Source: a virus
IMG/VR virus record: IMGVR_UViG_3300036864_000033
Span: 1-46,586 of that record
Strand: one strand, 5' to 3'
DNA: 46,586 nucleotides
Shown here: in pieces, positions 41,520 to 46,586 of the stretch
How the letters are laid out: each line of letters opens with the position of its first letter
Numbering within the stretch: the first letter of the stretch is position 1
Made by a program: the position numbers and the translations under genes
Notes under the pieces: generated by a model
Told to the model about the DNA's origin: nothing
Databases searched by the model: none
Seen by the model: only the letters and a program-made list of their open reading frames with translations

Positions 41520-41668
41520 TTCATTATCTCCTGCATACAAAAGTAATACTGGTCTCCACGAACTACACTATACCATTTGGTAGGAAGTGAATTACCTTCC
41601 AAATCAAATAATAGTGGTCTATATATGTATTCTTGGGTAACTATTTCATATCCCTCACCAATTTTCAT
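41516..41668 (-). CDS. Small unknown protein, 50 aa
   Basis: A 50-residue protein (KIGEGYEIVTQEYIYRP). The start at 41668 is chosen because TTTGAGGATGAT, which includes the preceding stop, acts as its ribosome site. Longer in-frame ATGs would overlap the upstream gene. Not recognised. Confidence 0.55.
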   Translation of the reverse strand: MKIGEGYEIVTQEYIYRPLLFDLEGNSLPTKWYSVVRGDQYYFCMQEIMN

Positions 41669-41675
41669 ATCATCC

Positions 41676-42032
41676 TCAAATACTTCCAGCATTATTAGGA
41701 GTGCGTGTTCTGCCCTTTGCGTCTTCTCCAAAGATTTTGTTCCACTCATCATCATCTAATCCACTGATTAGAAATTCTCTCTGTGAAGTAGTGAATCCAG
41801 TGAATACATGTTGAATAGGAGTTCCCTTCTTCCATCTATCCCACTTTTCAATAACTTCATGAAGTGGTATTTCTACTTTAATTTTTTTATCAGTTGTGGC
41901 TGGAATATTATCTAGTGTAACTTTTCCCTTACATAGAGTGATAGTAGTTTCACCAGAATTAGCTGGATTAGTGCAGCAACTAATCTGATAAGTGAGTCCG
42001 CGAGGATTTGTTCGATATAGATTCATCGTCAT
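41676..42032 (-). CDS. Unknown early protein
   Basis: A 118-residue beta-rich protein with two Cys (SCCTNPANSG), a central Lys-rich segment and a charged C-terminus. The ATG at 42032 lies one base beyond the upstream stop; an earlier ATG would overlap 92 bases. HTH or enzyme motifs are not visible. Confidence 0.55.
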   Translation of the reverse strand: MTMNLYRTNPRGLTYQISCCTNPANSGETTITLCKGKVTLDNIPATTDKKIKVEIPLHEVIEKWDRWKKGTPIQHVFTGFTTSQREFLISGLDDDEWNKIFGEDAKGRTRTPNNAGSI

Positions 42033-42033
42033 C

Positions 42034-42258
42034 TCATCCCAAGTAACCTTCGTAAATACTGCACTTCCCATCTTGGTTAAGAGAATAGTGTATAACTTTG
42101 TAAGGAACCTCTTTCTTACTCCCATGTCGATTCCCTACACTTAACCTCACTACTCTGAATGGATGCACAATAATTTCAAGTGATGCCCATTTTCTTGGGT
42201 CACTATTAATTATTTTATGCTCATCCAGAGCAATTTGAATATCTGCCTTATTTATCAT
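42034..42258 (-). CDS. Small unknown protein
   Basis: A 74-residue protein with a basic centre (HPFRVVRLSVGNRHGSKK) and beta-rich second half. It starts two bases after the upstream stop, in the same operon. Not recognised. Confidence 0.55.
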   Translation of the reverse strand: MINKADIQIALDEHKIINSDPRKWASLEIIVHPFRVVRLSVGNRHGSKKEVPYKVIHYSLNQDGKCSIYEGYLG

Positions 42259-42260
42259 TA

Positions 42261-42488
42261 TTATCTCTCTAGTCGCTCCCTACTCATTTTAATATTCTTC
42301 AGTTCCCAATATGAAACTGGGGCTTTGAGGATTCTATTTCTTACATTTGATTCATCCCATCTTAGTCCATGTCTACTTTCATACCATCTAATAGCTTTCA
42401 TACCAAATTCACCCCAAGCCATATTAATTGCATATGGAATAATAGGTGAAGGATGAATAATATCATCTTCTGTTGAATTAGTAATCAT
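42261..42488 (-). CDS. Small unknown protein
   Basis: A 75-residue protein with several Trp and Arg (MAWGEFGMKAIRWYESRHGL). Coupled to the upstream gene by an ATGA overlap. Not recognised. Confidence 0.55.
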   Translation of the reverse strand: MITNSTEDDIIHPSPIIPYAINMAWGEFGMKAIRWYESRHGLRWDESNVRNRILKAPVSYWELKNIKMSRERLER

Positions 42489-42808
42489 TCTACTACCTCT
42501 ACAATAACAGGAGGAGTAGCTCTCCTAACAATACGAATAATCTGCACAATTGCTACAGTTTTAACATTACCCTCCTGAATCTTCTTAGTAGCCTTATCGA
42601 TAGCTTCTGAGAGATTCATAAAACAGTTAGGTGCATTTTCACCACGACCAATCGGTTCAGCGATTGAATCAGCCGCGATGTAATAACGCTTAATCTCACT
42701 ATTTTCCATTGGCTTTTTTCCGTGAGTGAACTTATGAGTATAGCAAGGACTAACTGTGTCACCTACTCTGTCTACTACACATCCACACTGAAGTCTAAAA
42801 TCTACCAT
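42485..42808 (-). CDS. Small Cys-containing protein
   Basis: A 107-residue protein. The N-terminus (LQCGCVVDRVGDTVSPCYTH) resembles a small metal site. The second half is alpha/beta (DSIAEPIG..., NLSEAIDKATKKIQ), with a basic end. Function unknown. Confidence 0.55.
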   Translation of the reverse strand: MVDFRLQCGCVVDRVGDTVSPCYTHKFTHGKKPMENSEIKRYYIAADSIAEPIGRGENAPNCFMNLSEAIDKATKKIQEGNVKTVAIVQIIRIVRRATPPVIVEVVE

Positions 42809-42810
42809 AA

Positions 42811-43029
42811 TTATTTCTGACTCCCTCTAGTATGATGAATAATTTCGTAAAGTTTTTCTATTTCATAAATTTCACGAGAAATTTTCTTTACTTCCTTCTC
42901 TTTCCAATAACTTTCTGGTATCGTTTGACGCTCGAAAATTTTAATTCTAACTAGATTTGCCAATGCTCTTAATACAATATTCTTTTCTTTCTGAGACTTA
43001 AGTGTAATATTGAATTTAGTTAGTGCCAT
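42811..43029 (-). CDS. Small charged helical protein
   Basis: A 72-residue protein, mainly helical and basic (KSQKEKNIVLRALANLVRI, EIYEIEKLYEIIHH). The start overlaps the small zinc-ribbon frame 43016-43159 by 14 bases. Not recognised. Confidence 0.55.
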   Translation of the reverse strand: MALTKFNITLKSQKEKNIVLRALANLVRIKIFERQTIPESYWKEKEVKKISREIYEIEKLYEIIHHTRGSQK

Positions 43030-43159
43030 TTGATTTTATCTCATTTTCCTTAGCATCATAGAATTTATTACAAGTTAAACAAATTCGTTTACAACAATGT
43101 TTACCTCGTGGTAATGATTTAGTTGATTGGCAATTCGGACATTTCCATAGTTTACTCAT
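43016..43159 (-). CDS. Small zinc-ribbon protein, 47 aa
   Basis: A 47-codon frame filling the gap below the SNF2 gene and starting in a TAATG overlap with its stop, with GGGGGAAA upstream. It contains CPNC and C...CLTC (about 7-30), a likely zinc ribbon. It overlaps the next gene by 14 bases. Its fit to the gap and the start overlap support it, despite its length. Confidence 0.75.
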   Translation of the reverse strand: MSKLWKCPNCQSTKSLPRGKHCCKRICLTCNKFYDAKENEIKSNGTN

Positions 43160-44931
43160 TATTTCCCCCATCCTGCCATAGCAGTGATATTAGTCTGACC
43201 CTTACCATTCTTACTCTTCTTAGCTTTATTACGAGCCAAGATTTTATCCGCGAGTTCCTTTACAATCTCATCCTGACTCCAATTAGGAACTTCACCCTTA
43301 TTCATAGCTTCATGGAAGTATCTACGCTTACGTTCCACAATACTATCCAAGTCTTGGTCAATAGTTCCTTCTGCCTCAGGATTAGTGATATTGATTTGTG
43401 TAGCCTTCTGCCCGATACGTCTAAAACGTCCCGGTGCAGCCTGGTCCTCATTCTGTGGATTCCACTGTCTTTCATGGAGCACACAATCAGCACAAGTCTG
43501 CAAATTGACTCCCTCACCACACGCGAGGGTAGACGCAATCATGATGGCATTCTTAGTCTGATTAAACTCTTCTGCCATTTCATATCGTTCAACATCACTC
43601 AATTCACTAGTAAACTTGAATACTCTAATTCCATTCTGTGTAAGATATGTCGATAGTTCGTGCCAATCAGGATTATCTTCCTTACTACAATTCTGTAGAG
43701 CAGAATACATTAATTCACCAACATCCTTATGGTGAATGAATACTACCAACTTATTCTTGCTACCCTCCTCAAAGAATTCTTCAATGAACGACAAAGTCGC
43801 AGGAATCTTAGCAAGTCCAGTAATATGCCGCATACGCGACATTTGGGCAATAATTTCAATAGAACCAACTTTATCCTCTTCTCCACCAATTACGAACTGA
43901 TTATACCAGTCCGCGAAGTCAGATTCACCAGTATCATATGCTGACTGCTGCAATTCATCCAATTGAACTGGCAGTTTCATACGATTAGTCTCAGGAAATT
44001 CTTCAATTACTTCTTCAAACTCTCTCCTGATTAGTAGATTTGATGTGTATTCCTTGAATCTCTTTACATCTCTAATTCCACCCATCTTTCTTTTTGAACC
44101 TTCAAAGTAATACTGAACCCAATGGTCCAAGTAATACTGGTATGAGTGGAACTTGATAGGGTCCATCATATTCAACACTGGGAAGAATTCACTACCTCTA
44201 TTCTTCCATGGTGTGCCAGATAGTGATAGAACCTTACAATTAGTGTCAGCTCCTACCAGTTTTCTAACTTCCTGTGTTCGCGTGGAATCAGCATTTTTAA
44301 TTTGCTGACACTCATCTAGAATGATTAGTTTCAATCCAAGTTTGGAAAGTTTTTCTTTGTTGAATCTTCGCAACAGGTCATACGCGATGACATAAGTCTT
44401 AAGACCTGGTAGAATGTAATCCTTACCAGTGCTTATAACTTGTGCTGCGTATGATGGTCCAAGCCATTTGACAATTTCCTTAAACCACTGAAATTTGACA
44501 GATGACTTGGTTATGATGAGTGTGGGAGTATATAGTTCCTTACTATATCTCAATTGGGCTATAGCCTGGACAGTCTTACCAAGTCCCATATCATCAAATA
44601 TACCGAATCCCTTCTGCGAAGCTAGTCCAGCCTCAGCAGCTAGTGACCCAGTAACCTGGAATGGAAGTAGTCTAGACTCACCACATTTCTTACATTCACG
44701 TTTGTCCCATTCATGCTTACACGCCGCAATTTCTGGCTTCCAGTGATTAGAAACCATACTCTCAAACGGTGTGCCGCGAGGAACAATTGAACTGATTACA
44801 TGAAAACAATCCAGTGTAATCAAATTGAGCAAATCACCATTCTTATTAGTAGCTTGTGTAGTAAATCGCTGAATAGCTACTTTGCCACAGATTGGGCATT
44901 TCTCTTGAAGTCTGGTGATTAATGATGTCAT
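43159..44931 (-). CDS. SNF2-family helicase/translocase
   Basis: A 590-residue superfamily-2 ATPase. The N-terminus carries two Cys pairs (CPICG and CKHEWDKRECKKCG). The motor has motif I DDMGLGKT (about 115-122), motif II DECQ in place of DEAH, SGTP (motif III) and RFRRIGQK (motif VI). A C-terminal basic tail follows. Phage SNF2-like proteins sit in recombination and replication clusters and remodel DNA-bound proteins or recombination intermediates. Its neighbours here are zinc-ribbon and recombination genes, so a similar role is likely. Confidence 0.9.
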   Translation of the reverse strand: MTSLITRLQEKCPICGKVAIQRFTTQATNKNGDLLNLITLDCFHVISSIVPRGTPFESMVSNHWKPEIAACKHEWDKRECKKCGESRLLPFQVTGSLAAEAGLASQKGFGIFDDMGLGKTVQAIAQLRYSKELYTPTLIITKSSVKFQWFKEIVKWLGPSYAAQVISTGKDYILPGLKTYVIAYDLLRRFNKEKLSKLGLKLIILDECQQIKNADSTRTQEVRKLVGADTNCKVLSLSGTPWKNRGSEFFPVLNMMDPIKFHSYQYYLDHWVQYYFEGSKRKMGGIRDVKRFKEYTSNLLIRREFEEVIEEFPETNRMKLPVQLDELQQSAYDTGESDFADWYNQFVIGGEEDKVGSIEIIAQMSRMRHITGLAKIPATLSFIEEFFEEGSKNKLVVFIHHKDVGELMYSALQNCSKEDNPDWHELSTYLTQNGIRVFKFTSELSDVERYEMAEEFNQTKNAIMIASTLACGEGVNLQTCADCVLHERQWNPQNEDQAAPGRFRRIGQKATQINITNPEAEGTIDQDLDSIVERKRRYFHEAMNKGEVPNWSQDEIVKELADKILARNKAKKSKNGKGQTNITAMAGWGK

Positions 44932-44934
44932 AAC

Positions 44935-45171
44935 TTATCTCATTGACTTAGGAATCATATCGCCTAGTTTAATTTTATTATCTTTGTAAATCTCTACATG
45001 TATTTCTTTGAATTTTCTAGGCCAAATATAAGTTTTTCCAGTAATTCCATTATGGATTTCAATTGCACCATTTGGTAAAATTCTAGCAAATTCAACTATT
45101 CTTGAATTAGTCCATTTAATAGGAGTGAATTTCTCTCTAGTCAAATTATTTCTTAGTTCTTTAAAAATCAT
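44935..45171 (-). CDS. Small basic beta protein
   Basis: A 78-residue protein with a beta-rich pattern (ILPNGAIEIHNGITGKTYIW) and basic ends. It sits three bases above the SNF2 start. Not recognised. Confidence 0.6.
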   Translation of the reverse strand: MIFKELRNNLTREKFTPIKWTNSRIVEFARILPNGAIEIHNGITGKTYIWPRKFKEIHVEIYKDNKIKLGDMIPKSMR

Positions 45172-45173
45172 AA

Positions 45174-45923
45174 TTAACCTTTATTCGCCATAGCTCTAAT
45201 AGCAGCCGCCGCTTCACTAATAGTCTTACCAGTAGCCACAACCATCATCTTAAGAGTTACTTCACTAACTCCCAATTCTTGTGCCACTTTACGCAATTCT
45301 TTCTTATCTACTTTACTTCCAGTAGTTTTAATAGTCTTAGGCTTCGCAATCTTAGGTGGACTTGGCTTATAGTTAATATCTGATAGCTTAAGTTTTTCGC
45401 GTTCCTCAGCTCTCAACTGATTCGCGAGTGTATTCATGTAAGTCTGAATAGCCCGCTGTTCACTTGCAGCATCTACAACTTTCTGCTGTAATTCAAATAC
45501 TACATTCTTAAAATGCTCATATCTCGTTTTCAATTCAGAAGCGAGCGCGAAGGGCTTATTCGTTATTGTTGCATCTTCATCGATGGCTTTCTTTAGTTCG
45601 ATGATGGCAATAGTAGACGCGTTGAATATGTCAGTTCTGACCTGAATTGAAGAATCAATCTTTCGCGAAGCCTGTAATACTTCATTGATAGGAATAGCAG
45701 CCGCGTTATCACTCCCTACTTTCATCTTCGCGGTTCGCTGATTATAGAATTCATTAGCAGCGTCTACTCTAGCCTGCTGGGCTTCTGGTGACATATGCAC
45801 AACTGTTGACTTTTCTTCTTTAGTCCAGCAGTCATCACAAAACCACATATTACCGTAATGAACAGTAATCGATAGTTCGTGAGTATCGCACACTTCACAC
45901 GTGCCAATTTTAGTTTGAGTCAT
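45174..45923 (-). CDS. Zinc-finger and coiled-coil protein
   Basis: A 249-residue protein. CEVCDTHE and FCDDCW (about 9-32) make a zinc site, followed by a long coiled coil (about 50-180) with a Pro/Lys-rich linker (about 185-210). The C-terminal end KKELRKVAQELGVSEVTLKM looks like a helix-turn-helix. The combination suggests a DNA-associated factor. It starts in TAATG overlap with the most upstream gene of the main leftward block. Confidence 0.7.
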   Translation of the reverse strand: MTQTKIGTCEVCDTHELSITVHYGNMWFCDDCWTKEEKSTVVHMSPEAQQARVDAANEFYNQRTAKMKVGSDNAAAIPINEVLQASRKIDSSIQVRTDIFNASTIAIIELKKAIDEDATITNKPFALASELKTRYEHFKNVVFELQQKVVDAASEQRAIQTYMNTLANQLRAEEREKLKLSDINYKPSPPKIAKPKTIKTTGSKVDKKELRKVAQELGVSEVTLKMMVVATGKTISEAAAAIRAMANKG

Positions 45924-46138
45924 TACTGATTCACCACATTACGTGAAATGCACGAGTGACCAATCGATGACCTGATGATACAGAATGACTGCCCATCCAA
46001 CTTCATAATCCAATATGTCAATAATCCAAGTCTCTGATACAAGCAATACAAGTCATATGCTTCATCATAATTCCCTCCTAAGTATATACACTTAGTGATA
46101 CCTTTATCGGGGACATATACTACATGAATAGTGTCCAT
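45923..46138 (-). CDS. First gene of the leftward block near the junction, 71 aa
   Basis: A 71-residue protein with a beta/alpha pattern (IHVVYVPDKGITKCIYLGGN) and Cys-containing C-terminus. It begins at 46138, where AGGGAGA lies six bases upstream, not at 46258. An extended -10 (TGTTATAAA, 46171-46163) and a near-palindrome (46173-46194) precede it. Not recognised. Confidence 0.65.
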   Translation of the reverse strand: MDTIHVVYVPDKGITKCIYLGGNYDEAYDLYCLYQRLGLLTYWIMKLDGQSFCIIRSSIGHSCISRNVVNQ

Positions 46139-46162
46139 ACTTTTCTCCCTATTTTGTGTCGA

Positions 46163-46194
46163 TTTATAACAAAAGTGTTCGGAATCGGACACTT
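46163..46194 (-). promoter_or_regulatory. Promoter with overlapping palindromic operator
   Basis: On the minus strand, TGTTATAAA (46171-46163) is an extended -10. Just upstream lies a 22-bp imperfect palindrome (46173-46194: AAGTGT, centre CGGAATCG, ACACTT). A regulator bound here would occlude RNA polymerase at the promoter of the leftward block. No good -35 is seen. Confidence 0.5.
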
Positions 46195-46262
46195 CCACCT
46201 GATAGATACAATGCAATATCCATGCCTGTGAACCAGCGTGAAATTCTGTGAAGGGCACAACG

Positions 46263-46288
46263 AAAAGTCATCTATGAAGGAGACTTTT
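46263..46288. other. Small hairpin near the leftward promoter
   Basis: AAAAGTC (46263-46269) and GACTTTT (46282-46288) form a 7-bp stem with a 12-base loop. It may act as a weak terminator for transcription coming from the junction or as a binding site. Confidence 0.4.
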
Positions 46289-46354
46289 GTCTACTTTTCC
46301 GCTATTTGGCAGACTTTTTATAATATTCATGAAACTTTTATCGTAAAATTGTCA

Positions 46355-46412
46355 CTCTTTCCCAACTCTTTCTCTACTCTTTCCTGACTCTTTCCCAACT
46401 CTTTCCCAACTC
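46355..46412. repeat. Right iteron array, 11-bp units
   Basis: Five consecutive 11-bp units start at 46355, 46366, 46377, 46388 and 46399, followed by CTC. The consensus is CTCTTTCCCAA, the reverse complement of the left array's unit except for one base. On the circle the five units are mirrored exactly by those at 208-262 about the axis at 75.5. Confidence 0.85.
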
Positions 46413-46466
46413 ACAGAATCGACCTAAGTCCTTCCCTTTCAGTCACTTAGGCTCCCTCCCCTGACT

Positions 46467-46586
46467 CTGCCCATGAGGCCCCGGCCCATAAAAGGGGAGT
46501 TTGGAGGGTATATTGTTGTATATAATAATAAAAAAAAAAAAAAAAAAATAAAGATAACACTACCAACAACAAACTGGCCCAAAGAG
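46467..46586. repeat. Direct terminal repeat, right copy
   Basis: This copy differs from 1-120 only at two positions near its end (A for T at repeat position 100, A for C at 107). The window ends inside the AT-rich and A19-containing junction element. Confidence 0.95.

Larger units (their letters stand above)
46195..46466. other. Non-coding right flank of the junction dyad
   Basis: No gene is evident. It contains an AAAAGTC/GACTTTT hairpin (46263-46288), a repeated AGACTTTT (46281, 46311), the right iteron array (46355-46412), and CACTTAGGCTCCC (46444-46456), the partner of 159-173. Confidence 0.65.

Noticed and set aside
46139-46258. Longer start at 46258 for the first leftward-block gene
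   Set aside because: It would place the palindrome and the -10 inside the coding region and has no ribosome site, whereas AGGGAGA precedes 46138.
1-46586. tRNA, integrase or attachment sites
   Set aside because: No tRNA-like T-loop sequence in a gap and no tyrosine or serine recombinase motif was found by eye.

Overview
The window is the complete or nearly complete genome of a tailed double-stranded DNA phage (Caudoviricetes). Its first and last 120 bases are the same sequence (1-120 and 46467-46586, two mismatches), so the molecule is either a circular assembly with overlapping ends or a linear genome with a short direct terminal repeat. A portal, scaffold and HK97-type coat cassette is followed by short-tail connector proteins and three large presumed ejection proteins. 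I see no tape-measure, sheath or tube genes, so a podovirus is the best reading. No integrase, repressor, tRNA or phage RNA polymerase is evident, which suggests a lytic phage that uses host RNA polymerase. Promoter-like sequences resemble TTGACA/TATAAT and most genes have a purine-rich ribosome site. These features argue against a Bacteroidetes host, but the host cannot be named from this sequence. The sequence is AT-rich, with G+C judged by eye at roughly 40 percent.

Layout. A divergent control region (about 1026-1877) full of inverted repeats and promoter-like sequences separates two transcription arms. The rightward arm (1878-29482, plus strand) is the virion and lysis arm: small beta-rich proteins, a small terminase candidate, membrane proteins, large terminase, portal, scaffold, coat, decoration-like proteins, connectors, tail and fibre proteins, an M15 endolysin, an acetyltransferase-like protein, three ejection-type proteins and a terminal holin-like protein. 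The leftward arm (1025-413, then through the junction to 46138 and down to 29521, minus strand) carries replication, recombination and nucleotide metabolism. It encodes an SNF2 helicase, a Cas4/RecB-like nuclease, a Sak4-like ATPase, an OB-fold ssDNA-binding candidate, a very acidic protein, ribbon-helix-helix and cold-shock proteins, DNA polymerase A fused to a uracil-DNA-glycosylase-like domain, a DUF3987-type primase/helicase, a PAP2 phosphatase, a MazG-like pyrophosphatase and a DUF1599-type protein, plus many small zinc-ribbon and unknown proteins. The arms converge on an 11-bp hairpin at 29486-29514.

The most striking structure lies at the junction of the window ends. On the circle, two arrays of five 11-bp iterons in opposite orientation (46355-46409 and 208-262), a CACTTAG/CTAAGTG pair, and two shorter inverted pairs all share one dyad axis, at position 75.5, inside a run of 19 A residues. 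This is a candidate replication origin or genome-processing site. A second genome-wide signal is near-complete avoidance of GATC (about 8 sites) and GTAC (about 3 sites).

Three genes shorter than 60 codons were found by reading the gaps: 7386-7565, 32017-32172 and 43016-43159. A 23-codon in-frame zinc-knuckle-like extension also lies beyond the stop codon of the ssDNA-binding candidate. Neighbouring genes are packed with ATGA, TAATG and TTGA overlaps, and several starts were moved inward to match ribosome sites and these overlaps.
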